DNA of 64,000 nucleotides from Haloferax sp. Q22 (GTDB taxonomy: Archaea; Halobacteriota; Halobacteria; Halobacteriales; Haloferacaceae): contig NZ_LOEP01000021.1 of NCBI RefSeq assembly GCF_001482285.1, positions 1 through 64,000 of the forward strand, given 5' to 3'. The first letter of the stretch is position 1, and the number at the start of each line of letters is the position of its first letter. Position numbers and translations under genes: made by a program. The notes under the pieces were generated by a model. The model was given only the letters and a program-made list of their open reading frames with translations, was not told where the DNA came from and searched no databases. Positions 24,630-33,632 of the stretch are shown here, piece after piece.

Positions 24630-24830
24630 CCCCGAATTTCTCGCGCGGTGACTACCGAGAGCGACAGCGATGTCTCCGAGGACAACAGCCACGCGACCGC
24701 CTCTGAGATAGCGCACGACCGACGGGTTGGAGCGACGAAACGCCTGAATCCATCCGCCGAAACGTCGTATGTTCACACACCGCATTCATGAGGGAACCCC
24801 TTTTTATCTCGCCGCTGTAAGGCGTTGGTA

Positions 24831-25730
24831 ATGCCTATCTGCGACGTGTGCGGCAAAGACGAGAGTCTGCCGTACCGCTGTTCACGGTGTGGCGGGACGT
24901 TCTGTTCCGAACACCGCCTCCCCGAGAACCACGACTGCGCGGGGCTCTCCGACTGGGACGACCCCGCTGGCGTCTTCGATAGCTCTTTCGACGACTCGGT
25001 GAACAACAAGGGCGGCCGCGGCGGCGGACTGCTGAGTTCGCTCACGGGCGCCGGCGGCGTGCTCGGCTACTTCCGCGGGAACGTCACCTACCTGTTCCTC
25101 GCGCTGATGTGGCTCACGTTCTTCGCCCAACTCGTCTTGGAGCAGTTCCTCGGACTGCCCAACCTCTCGATCAGCGCCTTTTACCTCACGAGCATTCACC
25201 CCGAGTACGTCTGGACGTGGGTCACCTCGATATTCGCCCACGGCGGCTTCTACCACATCGTCGGCAACTCCATCGTGTTGTTCTTCTTCGGCCCGCTGGT
25301 GGAGCGCTACGTCGGGTCGCGGAAGTTCGCGGCGCTGTTCCTCATCAGCGGGATGCTCGCCGGACTGGCGCAGGTCGGCTCGTCGATGCTCCTGTCACCG
25401 CTTGATCCGAGCGCCGTCGTCGGCGCGAGCGGAGCCATCATGGCCGTCCTCGGCGTCCTGACGGTGCTCAACCCGGGGCTCCGAATCTATCTATACTTCA
25501 TCATTCCCGTGCCGCTGTGGCTGTTCACGCTCGGGTTCGCCGGCATCTCGGTGTTCTTCTTCGTCAGCCAGAGCGCCGACGGTATCGCCCACTTCGCGCA
25601 CCTCATCGGCCTCGTCATCGGCCTCGTCTACGGCCAGCGCGTGAAGGGTCGCCAGAGCGTCCCCTCGCAGATGTCGCTCGGCGGTCGTGGCCCCGGTGGC
25701 CCCGGTGGCCCCGGCCGCGGCCGGTTCTGA
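24831..25730 (+). CDS. Rhomboid intramembrane serine protease with N-terminal AN1-type zinc finger
   Basis: 299 residues from ATG at 24831; a TATA box (TTTTTATC, 24801-24808) about 25 bases upstream suggests a leaderless transcript. An AN1-like finger occupies residues 4-36 (C4, C7, C17, C20, C25, H28, H34, C36). A Gly-rich linker leads to six or seven membrane segments with the GNS and catalytic GASGAIM (nucleophile Ser) and a later AHFAHLIGL (catalytic His). The tail is Gly/Pro-rich (GGRGPGGPGGPGRGRF). It cleaves membrane-embedded substrates; the zinc finger may recognise partners in the cytoplasm. The endonuclease V gene follows one base after the stop. Confidence 0.95.
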   Translation: MPICDVCGKDESLPYRCSRCGGTFCSEHRLPENHDCAGLSDWDDPAGVFDSSFDDSVNNKGGRGGGLLSSLTGAGGVLGYFRGNVTYLFLALMWLTFFAQLVLEQFLGLPNLSISAFYLTSIHPEYVWTWVTSIFAHGGFYHIVGNSIVLFFFGPLVERYVGSRKFAALFLISGMLAGLAQVGSSMLLSPLDPSAVVGASGAIMAVLGVLTVLNPGLRIYLYFIIPVPLWLFTLGFAGISVFFFVSQSADGIAHFAHLIGLVIGLVYGQRVKGRQSVPSQMSLGGRGPGGPGGPGRGRF

Positions 25731-25731
25731 G

Positions 25732-26559
25732 ATGCGCCCGGTCCGCTCCGACCTCGCGCCGCGCCCCGGACTCTCGCGCGACGAAATGGAGTCGCTTCAG
25801 CGCCGAGTCGCCGAGGCCGCTGTCTTCGAAGACGACCTGCCGTTCGACCCGGCGCGCGTCTCGCTCGACTCGCCGGAACGAGAAAGCGAGACGCTCACGG
25901 ACGCAACGGTACCCGGCGGTGACGCCGATTCGCCACCGCCGCTCGTCGCCGGCATCGACCAGTCGTTTCTGGACGACCGCGCGCTGAGCGCCGTTGTCGT
26001 CCTCCGCGGCGGCGAGGTGGTCGAGCGCGTCCACGCCGTCTCGGACCTCGACCTGCCGTACATCCCCGGCCTGCTCTCGTTCCGTGAGGGCGGCCCCATC
26101 CTCGACGCACTCGCCGAACTCGACTGCGACCCCGACCTGCTCGTCTTCGACGGCTCCGGCCGCATCCACTTCCGGCAGGCCGGCCTCGCCACCCACCTCG
26201 GCGTCGTCTGCGACGCGCCGAGCATCGGCGTCGCCAAGTCCCTCCTCTGCGGGACGCCGGGCGAGGACGTTGACGGCCGGCCGGAGGGCTGGCGAACGCC
26301 GATTCGCGCCGACGACTCGGTCGACCCGGTCGGCGGCCACCCCGCCGACCCCGAGACGACTATCGGCTACGCCTTCCAGTCGCGGCAGTACGACTCGCGG
26401 CCCATCGTGAACCCGCTGTACGTCAGCCCCGGTCACCGCCTCTCCGCGGAGACGGCGGTCGACCTCGTCTCCCGGCTCTCGGGGTCCTACAAGCTCCCCG
26501 AACCGACTCGACTGGCCGACGCCTACGCCGACGAGGCGAAAGCGCAGTACGAAGCGTGA
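25732..26559 (+). CDS. nfi: Endonuclease V
   Basis: 275 residues from ATG at 25732, one base after the rhomboid stop. The Endo V core shows AGIDQSF (first catalytic Asp strand), PYIPGLLSFREGGPILDALA (the Y-wedge and helix), LLVFDGSGRIHFRQAGLATH (second Asp) and SIGVAKSLLCG. It nicks DNA one base 3' of deaminated adenine (inosine) and starts repair. The first 60 residues vary from the usual start and include an acidic insertion around residue 45. Co-transcription with the rhomboid gene is implied by the spacing. Confidence 0.94.
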   Translation: MRPVRSDLAPRPGLSRDEMESLQRRVAEAAVFEDDLPFDPARVSLDSPERESETLTDATVPGGDADSPPPLVAGIDQSFLDDRALSAVVVLRGGEVVERVHAVSDLDLPYIPGLLSFREGGPILDALAELDCDPDLLVFDGSGRIHFRQAGLATHLGVVCDAPSIGVAKSLLCGTPGEDVDGRPEGWRTPIRADDSVDPVGGHPADPETTIGYAFQSRQYDSRPIVNPLYVSPGHRLSAETAVDLVSRLSGSYKLPEPTRLADAYADEAKAQYEA

Positions 26560-26685
26560 GCTGAGCCCGCGGGCACTTCGAACCCGCGCGCGCTCGCATC
26601 GGCTTCTCCGGCCGCCGTCCCGACGAACGAGACCCAATCGTGGCGAACCGCGTACACTTAACAGCGCGCGGTTCGACCTACCGAC

Positions 26686-27531
26686 GTGCATCAAAAGACG
26701 GTCCTCATCACCGGTTGCTCCTCGGGAATCGGGCGCGCGACGGCGCTCGACTTCCTCGACGAGGAGTGGGAGGTTTACGCCACCGCCCGGAACCCGGCCG
26801 ACATCGAGACGCTGGGGGAACGCGGCGCGAACATCGCGACGCTCGACGTGACCGACCAGGGGGACGTCGACCGCGTGGTCGACCGCATCGCCGACGAGCA
26901 GGGCCGCATCGACTGTCTCGTCAACAACGCCGGCTACGGCCAGATGGGCCCCGTTGAGGACGTGCCGACCGAGAAGGTCCACGACCAGTTCGACGTGAAC
27001 GTCTACGGCCCGCACCGACTCATCCGGGCCGTGTTGCCCCACATGCGCTCGCAGGGCGACGGCACCATCGTCAACGTCTCCAGCGTCGTCGGCCGCGTCG
27101 CCTTCCCCGGCACCGGCATTTACGCCGGCTCGAAGTTCGCGCTCGAAGCGATGACCGACGCGCTCCGCACCGAGGTCGAGGAGTACGGCATCGACGCCGT
27201 CCTCGTCGAACCCGGACCGGTCGAGACGCAGTTTTCGAACCGCGTCGACGACGAGGTCAACGGCAACGGCGAAGACGCCGACGGCCTCGAACGCTCGGGC
27301 GCGTACGAGAAACTCTACAAGCTGTTCGACGACTCGCAGGCGCTCGGCAGCAGCGGTCCCGGCGCGATTCCGCCCGAGCGGGTCGCAGAAGACATCGTCA
27401 ACGCCGCGAGTTCGACCAAGCCGCGGGCGCGCTACCAGCCCGGAACCGTCGCCCGCGTCGGCGTCCTCGCGCGCTTCCTACCCGACGCGTGGCGCGACGC
27501 GCTCTACGGTTTCGCCCGCAAACTTCCCTGA
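26686..27531 (+). CDS. Short-chain dehydrogenase/reductase (SDR) family protein
   Basis: 281 residues from a GTG start. The classical SDR motifs are present: TGCSSGIG near residue 9 (nucleotide binding), LVNNAGYG, then VNVSSVVG (catalytic Ser) and IYAGSKFALEA with the YxxxK catalytic pair. The substrate is unknown. The C-terminal region is extended by about 40 residues with ARVGVLARFLPDAWRDALYG, typical of the haloarchaeal subgroup. Convergent with the ArsA gene, alone in its transcript. Confidence 0.93.
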   Translation: MHQKTVLITGCSSGIGRATALDFLDEEWEVYATARNPADIETLGERGANIATLDVTDQGDVDRVVDRIADEQGRIDCLVNNAGYGQMGPVEDVPTEKVHDQFDVNVYGPHRLIRAVLPHMRSQGDGTIVNVSSVVGRVAFPGTGIYAGSKFALEAMTDALRTEVEEYGIDAVLVEPGPVETQFSNRVDDEVNGNGEDADGLERSGAYEKLYKLFDDSQALGSSGPGAIPPERVAEDIVNAASSTKPRARYQPGTVARVGVLARFLPDAWRDALYGFARKLP

Positions 27532-27598
27532 ATCCGACCCGTCGCGATCGGCCTGCGCCGACGGCCCGCGCTGACGACCCCTTCGACTCCGCACGGCG

Positions 27599-28819
27599 TC
27601 AGTCGAGACAGGTCGCGACGACTCGGAGGGCGTCTTCGCCCTGTACTTGTTCTGCGAGCAGCGGCACCCGCTTCACGTCGCGGCCGCGGAAGAGGTTCGT
27701 CGCCGAGCGGAGCGCGTCCTGTTGGACCTGCCAGCGGCGCTGGCAGAAGCCGCAGTTCTCCAGGTCGGGCGACTCTATCCACTTGGGGTCCACGTTCGCC
27801 ACGTCCTCGACGGACTCCATGACGCGATTGACGACGAGCGTCTGGACGGGGATGCCGAACTCGTCGAGCCGCGAGACGAGGCGCTTGGACTCCACGACGC
27901 TCATCTCCTCGGGAATCATGACGACGCGGAAGTCGGTCCGCGTCGGGTCGCGGAGGACCGCGCGCAGGCGTTCGATGCGCTCGCGGAGGTCGTCGAGGTC
28001 CGCCATGCCGGCCTGCGGGTCGTCGGGGCCGCCGCCGAACATCCCCTTGAGGTTGTCCATCATGCCGGAGAAGCGCTGGCGCATGCGGGCGATGCGGCCG
28101 AGCATGGAATCCATCAGTTCGGGGAGTTCGAGCAGGCGGAGCGTGTGGCCCGTGGGGGCGGTGTCGATGACGACGCGGTCGAACCGCGGGTCGTCCATGT
28201 ATTCGAGGAGCTGCTGCATCGCCGCGGCCTCGTCCGCGCCGGGCATCGGCCCGCCCATCCCCATCGGCCCGTCGCCGCCGAGGAGGTCCTCGAAGCCGCC
28301 CATTCCGCCACCCATCCCGCCGAACGGGGAGTCCGAGTCGCCGCCGGCGAAGGGGTTGTCGTCGTCGTACTCGCCGGTCTCGAAGTCGGTCTCGTCGTCG
28401 AACTCTTCGCCCGAGCCGTCGCCGCCGGCGAACGGCCCGTCCATGACCGCGTCGGGGTCGATTTCGGCCGCGTAGAGGGGGATCTCCTCCCGAATCCGAG
28501 TCGGCTTGTCGGGGATCGGCACGCCGAGCGTGTCGGAAAGAGAGTGCGCGGGGTCCGTGGAAACGACGAGTGTCGCGGTGCCGTCGGCCGCGCTGGCGAG
28601 CGCCGTCGCCGCGGCCATCGTGGTCTTCCCGACGCCGCCCTTGCCGCCGTAGAGGACGTAATCCGGGGCGTCGATGCCCTCGGGGAGGTCCTCGGTGTCG
28701 GTCGACGTGACCTCGTCGGGGTCGGTGACTTCCACCTCGATTTCGGCCGGCCCGTCGTCGCCGGCGTCGTCGTCTTCGTCGGCGTCGGGTCGCTCCGTCG
28801 GCTCAACGTCGATGTCCAT
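27599..28819 (-). CDS. ArsA/Get3 (TRC40) family ATPase with Met/Gly-rich insertion
   Basis: 406 residues. Acidic leader (1-50), then the deviant Walker A GGKGGVGKTT at 58-67, STDPAHSLSDT (switch I), VVIDTAPTGHTLRLL (about 217-231), and a C-terminal CGFC zinc-knuckle motif like that of Get3 dimers. Between the nucleotide core and switch II sits an insertion (residues about 129-200) made of acidic stretches and GGMGGGMGGFEDLLGG, Met-rich and flexible, at the place of the client-binding subdomain. It probably delivers tail-anchored membrane proteins rather than arsenite, though arsenite pumping cannot be excluded. Single gene. Confidence 0.9.
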   Translation of the reverse strand: MDIDVEPTERPDADEDDDAGDDGPAEIEVEVTDPDEVTSTDTEDLPEGIDAPDYVLYGGKGGVGKTTMAAATALASAADGTATLVVSTDPAHSLSDTLGVPIPDKPTRIREEIPLYAAEIDPDAVMDGPFAGGDGSGEEFDDETDFETGEYDDDNPFAGGDSDSPFGGMGGGMGGFEDLLGGDGPMGMGGPMPGADEAAAMQQLLEYMDDPRFDRVVIDTAPTGHTLRLLELPELMDSMLGRIARMRQRFSGMMDNLKGMFGGGPDDPQAGMADLDDLRERIERLRAVLRDPTRTDFRVVMIPEEMSVVESKRLVSRLDEFGIPVQTLVVNRVMESVEDVANVDPKWIESPDLENCGFCQRRWQVQQDALRSATNLFRGRDVKRVPLLAEQVQGEDALRVVATCLD

Positions 28820-28968
28820 GTCGGACCCGACACCGCGGGGCTTTGTGTACTTCTCGGTCTCGGAACCGCCGGTGGACTTTTAGCCGGTCGCTTCGGTGCC
28901 GACCGCGGCACCAACCCCGCAGGTAACTTCCCCGACCGCTTTTGTCCCGACCGCCCGTCGTCGGTCGT

Positions 28969-29493
28969 ATGCGCGAGTTCGCATCCGACCCGCCCGAGGA
29001 GGTCCACGTCGGCGACGCCCTCCGCGAGGCGGACCACACCGTCGCGGTCGCGGAGTCCTGCACCGGCGGTCTCATCGGGTCGCTCCTGACTGACGTGCCC
29101 GGCTCCAGCGACTACTTCGACCGCTCGCTCGTCACCTACTCCTACGACGCCAAGCGCCACGAACTGGCAGTCTCACGGGAGTCGCTGGACGAACACGGAG
29201 CCGTCTCAGAACCAGTCGCCCGCGAGATGGCCGCCGGTGTCCGCGACGTGGCCGACGCGACGTGGGGGCTGGCGACGACAGGTATCGCCGGCCCCGAGGG
29301 CGGCCTCCCCGGCAAGCCGGTCGGCACCGTCTTCGTCGGCGTCGCCTTCGCCGCGCCGTGGGGGTCCGGCGACTCGTACGCCCGCGTCGAGCGCTTCGAG
29401 TACGACGGGTCGCGGACGCAGGTCAAAGAACAGATTGCACGTGGGGCGCTCGCACTCCTCCACGAGGAAATCGAGTCCGCCACGACCGGCTGA
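28969..29493 (+). CDS. CinA C-terminal domain protein (nicotinamide-nucleotide amidase-like, PncC)
   Basis: 174 residues from ATG at 28969; a TATA-like CTTTTGTC about 27 bases upstream supports it. The signature AVAESCTGGLIGSLLTDVPG opens the domain, followed by SLVTYSYDAKRHEL and GLATTGIAGPEGG. The domain hydrolyses nicotinamide mononucleotide to the acid form, which recycles pyridine nucleotides after DNA ligation or repair. Only the C-terminal CinA domain is present; no competence domain. Divergent from the ArsA gene. Confidence 0.93.
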   Translation: MREFASDPPEEVHVGDALREADHTVAVAESCTGGLIGSLLTDVPGSSDYFDRSLVTYSYDAKRHELAVSRESLDEHGAVSEPVAREMAAGVRDVADATWGLATTGIAGPEGGLPGKPVGTVFVGVAFAAPWGSGDSYARVERFEYDGSRTQVKEQIARGALALLHEEIESATTG

Positions 29494-29563
29494 GCCGGTC
29501 GCACGGCCGCCGTCGGTCGGTTCCGTGGGAAAGCTTTGTATCCCGCCGGACCAGTCTGCATCC

Positions 29564-30088
29564 ATGAACAAGAAGGGACACGTGCTCAACGCCATCCTGT
29601 TGGCGCTCGGGCTCGGCGTCATCCTCACCGTGGACCCGCGGTCGTTCGAACCGACGATGGATTCGGCGTTCCTCCTCGCCCAGAAAATCGGTCAGTTGTC
29701 GCTTCCCGTCGTCCTCGGCGCGCTGTTCCCCGACGTTGACACCGCCTTCGGCAAGCACCGCAAGACGCTCCACAACCTCCCGGTGCTGGCGATATTCCTC
29801 GCGTTCCCGCTCGTCTTCGGCAACCTCCACTTCGTCTGGATCGGTGTCGCCACCCACTACGTCCTCGACATGGTCGGCTCGAAGCGCGGCATCGCGCTGT
29901 TCTACCCGCTTTCGCCGCAGGAGTACGACCTGCCGACCGGCGTGGCGACGAGTTCGAAACACGCCGACGCGGTGACCGTCGTCGTCACGGTCGCCGAACT
30001 TGGCGTTCTCGCGGGCGTCCACTACTACCTCTTTTCGCTCGACGTGTCCCTCGCGGACGCCGCGGCGACGTTCACCGCGGTGCTCTGA
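29564..30088 (+). CDS. Membrane-bound metal-dependent hydrolase family protein (YdjM/DUF457-like)
   Basis: 174 residues, ATG at 29564. Starts MNKKGHVLNAILLALGLGVI, typical of the family (basic cap with an early His before the first helix). Metal-site candidates: FPDVDTAFGKHRKTLHNLPV and ATHYVLDMVGSKRGIALFYP, with conserved His and Asp. Four membrane segments. The family includes inner-membrane proteins of unknown substrate. It follows the CinA gene by 70 bases and has its own TATA-like element. Confidence 0.85.
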   Translation: MNKKGHVLNAILLALGLGVILTVDPRSFEPTMDSAFLLAQKIGQLSLPVVLGALFPDVDTAFGKHRKTLHNLPVLAIFLAFPLVFGNLHFVWIGVATHYVLDMVGSKRGIALFYPLSPQEYDLPTGVATSSKHADAVTVVVTVAELGVLAGVHYYLFSLDVSLADAAATFTAVL

Positions 30089-30161
30089 GGGCGGGGCGGC
30101 CGCGATGCTGACGGATTCTGGCGGGGTCAACAGAACTCCGCTCAACTCCGCTCCGCGAAAC

Positions 30162-30926
30162 TCAGTAGACGCTCACGTCGTCGAACCGACCGTCGTAGGC
30201 GATGTGGCTCGGGTGCGTCGGCTCCATCCCCGAAAGCAGGAGTCGGTCGACCTTCCCCCACGAGTTCTCGTAGCCGAGGTGGGCGAACTCGGCCGCACCG
30301 CGGAGCGCGTGGGAGACCCCTGTGCGGCGGACGACCCGGCGTTCCGCTCCCTCGCGGAGTGCAGTGACGAGGTCGGCCTCGGAGTCGATGTCGCAGTCGA
30401 ACTCAGTCCACGCCTCGCCGACGGTGCCGCGGAGGTGCGCGTAGGACGACGCGAACCCCGGCAGCCCCGTCTCGCGGGCGATGTCGCGCCCGCGGCGGTT
30501 GTCCCGCGGTAGGGTCTTCGTGTTGTACGTCTCGACGGCGTCGATGTCGTCGCGGCGGGCGGCCACGTCCTCAGCGGTGAGACTCACCGTCAGGAACTCG
30601 GGGTGCGGGACGAGCGTCGCCGCGTCCTGCCGGTCGAACTCCGCGAAGGCCCCGTCGAGGGTGATGAAGTCGGGCACTGGGTCCGAGAGGCCGACCGCGA
30701 GGACGTGTTTCCGGTCGCGCCACGACCCCGTGAACACCTCGCGGGCGGGGACGACGAGCAGGTCGTCGTCGGAGAATCGTTCCGCGCGGGCGCGGATGTC
30801 GGGCAGGCGGACGAAATGCGGCGCGTAGACGAGCACGTCGACACCGCGGGCTTTCGCGCGCGAGACGACCCGCTCGTCGAGAATCTTCACGTGCATATCG
30901 ACCCGCGTCGTCGTGGTCGCGCTCAC
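30162..30926 (-). CDS. PHP-domain metal-dependent phosphoesterase
   Basis: 254 residues from GTG at 30926; an ATG eleven codons on (30896) is the alternative. The PHP motif VDMHVKILDE supplies the first His, but the usual H-x-H is only partly kept (D-M-H). VVPAREVFTG, LVPHPEFLTVS and MEPTHPSHIAYDG supply other candidates for the three-metal site. Substrate unknown; relatives act on histidinol phosphate or nucleic acid ends. Convergent with the hydrolase gene upstream and divergent from the small zinc protein. Confidence 0.82.
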   Translation of the reverse strand: MSATTTTRVDMHVKILDERVVSRAKARGVDVLVYAPHFVRLPDIRARAERFSDDDLLVVPAREVFTGSWRDRKHVLAVGLSDPVPDFITLDGAFAEFDRQDAATLVPHPEFLTVSLTAEDVAARRDDIDAVETYNTKTLPRDNRRGRDIARETGLPGFASSYAHLRGTVGEAWTEFDCDIDSEADLVTALREGAERRVVRRTGVSHALRGAAEFAHLGYENSWGKVDRLLLSGMEPTHPSHIAYDGRFDDVSVY

Positions 30927-31024
30927 ACGGTACGGTCGGGTCAGCCATCAGTTAGTGGTTGCTATTTGTCGAACGCCGGGCGGTCGAAGAAACGGTTTTG
31001 TCGCTCACGTCCGTCGGTGGGAAC

Positions 31025-31327
31025 ATGTCCCGGTGGAAGTGCGGAATCGAAGGGTGTGACGGTCGGTTCGAAGACGCGGAAAGCGCGGTCATCCACCAGA
31101 CGGTGGAACACGAGCGCCACGAGTGCAAGGTGTGCGGGACCATCGTCCCCGAGGGCTACTTCGCGATTCGACACGCCTTCGACGAGCACACCCGCGCCGA
31201 GTTCGTCCGCGCGTACGACGCCGACTCCTCCGCGGTCCGCATCCGCGAGGACGTAAAGGACGCCGTCGAGGCGGACGCCGACCTCAACAGCGTCGTCGAG
31301 ACGCTCCGCGAGCAGGGCGCGCTGTAG
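31025..31327 (+). CDS. DUF7565-type small zinc-finger protein
   Basis: 100 residues from ATG at 31025. The N-terminus MSRWKCGIEGCDGRFED holds a C-x4-C pair, followed by HQTVEHERHECKVCGTIVPE with two His and a second C-x2-C pair, and later IRHAFDEH. This makes two C2H2-like fingers, a common haloarchaeal small-protein design. The C-terminal 35 residues are an acidic helix. It could bind nucleic acid or protein; function unknown. Family name from recall. Confidence 0.85.
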   Translation: MSRWKCGIEGCDGRFEDAESAVIHQTVEHERHECKVCGTIVPEGYFAIRHAFDEHTRAEFVRAYDADSSAVRIREDVKDAVEADADLNSVVETLREQGAL

Positions 31328-31512
31328 ACGAGTCGGAGAGTCAGGCTGGTCGCGGTGGGACGCGACACGGTCGTGCGAGACGGCCTCGTCGGTGACTGTC
31401 GGGGGACATGGGAGTCACCGGGTGGGTGGATATCGACGGGGGACGCGGCGCTCTTCGCGCGGTGAGTCGAGCCGAGACTGAGAGAGAAGAGAGTCCTCGT
31501 CGGGGCGGACGC

Positions 31513-31965
31513 TTACCGCTCGTCGGAGTCGAGGACGCGAATCTGGTCCCCGCGGACGGTGACCGGAATCGGGACCGTCGCCTCGTACAGTTCGACGGTG
31601 ACCTGGTCTTTCGTCTCGTCGATGCGCTGGACGCGCGCCTTCTCGCCTTTGAACGGGCCGGCGATGAGTTCGACGATGTCGCCCTCCGCGATACCCTCCA
31701 CGTCCGGCGTCGGCGAGAGGAAGTGTTCGACTTCGGCCATGCTGGAGGTGCCGACCGCGCCGCCGCTCTCGACGAGGCCGCGGGCGTGCGGAATCTCCTC
31801 GAGGACGCGCGTGACGATACCGTCGTCGTCGGCTTCGACCATCACGTAACTCGTGAGCGAGTCGGGCGCGAGGACGGCGTGAATCTCGGCGAAGTCCTTC
31901 GACGCGATCATGTCTGCAACCGTTCGCTCCTGGCGAGCGGTGGTCTTTACGGCGAAGATGGGCAT
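31513..31965 (-). CDS. spt5: Transcription elongation factor Spt5 (NusG homologue)
   Basis: 150 residues. NGN domain ([20 protein letters not shown] to [10 protein letters not shown]) followed by the KOW domain ([20 protein letters not shown]). It clamps RNA polymerase and keeps elongation processive, working with Spt4. The start lies one base after the secE stop, so secE and spt5 form an operon, the usual archaeal order. Cytoplasmic, acidic. Confidence 0.97.
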   Translation of the reverse strand: MPIFAVKTTARQERTVADMIASKDFAEIHAVLAPDSLTSYVMVEADDDGIVTRVLEEIPHARGLVESGGAVGTSSMAEVEHFLSPTPDVEGIAEGDIVELIAGPFKGEKARVQRIDETKDQVTVELYEATVPIPVTVRGDQIRVLDSDER

Positions 31966-31966
31966 C

Positions 31967-32140
31967 TCAGACCCCTCCGGGGAGGAAGCTCATGACCGCG
32001 AAGATGATGAAACCGAGCAGTCCGACGAGGAAGATACCCGCGCCGGCGATTTTGGAGATCTGGGAGAACTCCTGCCAGGACGGGGTGCTCGCGAGTTTCA
32101 ACACGCGAACGTAGCTGTTCAGGTCGTACTTAACGTCCAT
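31967..32140 (-). CDS. secE: Preprotein translocase SecE/Sec61-gamma subunit
   Basis: 57 residues, ATG at 32140, TGA at 31967-31969. [20 protein letters not shown] and [20 protein letters not shown] give the amphipathic helix and the start of the single C-terminal membrane helix, which ends FLPGGV. SecE clamps the two halves of SecY. The position directly before spt5 and after ftsZ1 is the archaeal standard. The 194-base gap to ftsZ1 holds the promoter. Confidence 0.95.
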   Translation of the reverse strand: MDVKYDLNSYVRVLKLASTPSWQEFSQISKIAGAGIFLVGLLGFIIFAVMSFLPGGV

Positions 32141-32334
32141 GTTGCTGGGGCCTAAGGCGTCGGGCTTTTTCTATCTATTGATGCACCGTCGAGCCGAATT
32201 CGGTCTCGAAGGCGAGCGAGAACGCCGAATCCGGCGGAGTGACGCCACTACTCGGAACGCGAGGGGAGGAGAACGGAGGGCATCCGGACCGCGAGGACCG
32301 GTGGACGCGTTCCCGGCCGCGTCGCCGACGGCGA

Positions 32335-33474
32335 CTACTCGACGTAGTCGATGTCTTCGAGGCGACCTTCGGCCTGCGACTGCACCTCGCCGTTGCGGCC
32401 GTAGATTTGAGGCGACTCGACGCCGGTGACGACGATCATCGTCCGCATCATGCCTTCGAGCTCGTCGTCGACCGAGGTCCCCCAGATGATGCGCGCGTCG
32501 GGGTCGATGCGGTCGTAAATCTCCTCGACGACGCCTTCGGCCTCCTCGATGCTCATGTCGGAGCCGCCGGTGACGTTGACCAGCGCGGAGTTCGCGCCGG
32601 AGATGTCCACGTCGAGAAGCGGCGAGCGGAGGGCGGACTTGACGGACTCTTGGGCCTTGGACTCGGAGTCGGACTCGCCGAGACCGATCATGGCGACGCC
32701 GCCGCGCTCCATGACCGTCTTCACGTCGGCGAAGTCGAGGTTGACGAGACCGGGCTTGGTGATGAGTTCGGTGATGCCCTTGACCGAGCGCATCAGTACC
32801 TCGTCGGAGACCTTGAACGCCTGCCGGACGGGGAGTTTGCCCACGGCGTCGAGCAGGCGGTCGTTCGGCACGACGATGACCGTGTCCGAAACGTCGCGGA
32901 GCCGTTCGAGACCGGCTTCGGCGTTCGTTCGTCGCACCTCGCCTTCGGCCGTAAAGGGCGTCGTGACGATGGCGATGGTGAGCGCGCCCGACTCGCGGGC
33001 CGCCTTGGCGACCACGGGGGCCGAGCCGGTACCGGTACCGCCGCCGAGTCCGGCGGTGACGAACACCATGTCGGAGCCCTCGATGGCGTCGTAAATCTCC
33101 TCTTGGGATTCGAGGGCGGCCTCCTCGCCGACCTGCGGGAGCGAGCCCGCGCCGCGGCCTTGGGTCTTCTGCTCGCCCATGAGAATCTTCGTGTCAGCCC
33201 CGATCTCCACGAGGTGTTGCACGTCGGTGTTGGCGGCGACGAGCTTCGCCCCCTTGATTCCCTCCTCGTGCATCCGATTGACGGTGTTCCCGCCGGCACC
33301 GCCGCACCCGACCACCGTGATGTTGGTCTGGAGGTCTTTGAGAACCGCTTTCAGTTCGTCGTCAGTCATCGTCCCGGACCGGTTGATGTTGGTCGAGTCG
33401 TCGACCTGAACCGACTCATCCCCCATGTCCTCGGCCTCGGCCTCGTCAATTGCGTCGCCGACGATAGAGTCCAT
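32335..33474 (-). CDS. ftsZ1: Cell division protein FtsZ1
   Basis: 379 residues. An acidic N-terminal tail of about 45 residues precedes the GTPase core: [36 protein letters not shown] at 141-153 (tubulin signature loop), and [11 protein letters not shown] (T7 synergy loop). The C-terminal tail ends DIDYVE. In haloarchaea FtsZ1 and FtsZ2 form the mid-cell ring; FtsZ1 acts mainly as the scaffold for assembly. The secE-spt5 neighbourhood is diagnostic of FtsZ1 rather than FtsZ2. TATA-like sequence at 33503-33512 gives a very short leader. Confidence 0.97.
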   Translation of the reverse strand: MDSIVGDAIDEAEAEDMGDESVQVDDSTNINRSGTMTDDELKAVLKDLQTNITVVGCGGAGGNTVNRMHEEGIKGAKLVAANTDVQHLVEIGADTKILMGEQKTQGRGAGSLPQVGEEAALESQEEIYDAIEGSDMVFVTAGLGGGTGTGSAPVVAKAARESGALTIAIVTTPFTAEGEVRRTNAEAGLERLRDVSDTVIVVPNDRLLDAVGKLPVRQAFKVSDEVLMRSVKGITELITKPGLVNLDFADVKTVMERGGVAMIGLGESDSESKAQESVKSALRSPLLDVDISGANSALVNVTGGSDMSIEEAEGVVEEIYDRIDPDARIIWGTSVDDELEGMMRTMIVVTGVESPQIYGRNGEVQSQAEGRLEDIDYVE

Positions 33475-33632
33475 ATTTATGGAGACGGTTTACGGAGGAC
33501 GACTAATTATCTTTCCCCCTTCCGTCAGACATCTGTCCGACGAGCCGCCGATTCGTGCCGAAACGTGACATGTGAGCCCGCGGCACAGAACGGCTCACGG
33601 GCCGAAATCGGTTGGCCGCGCTCCGCCGGGGG

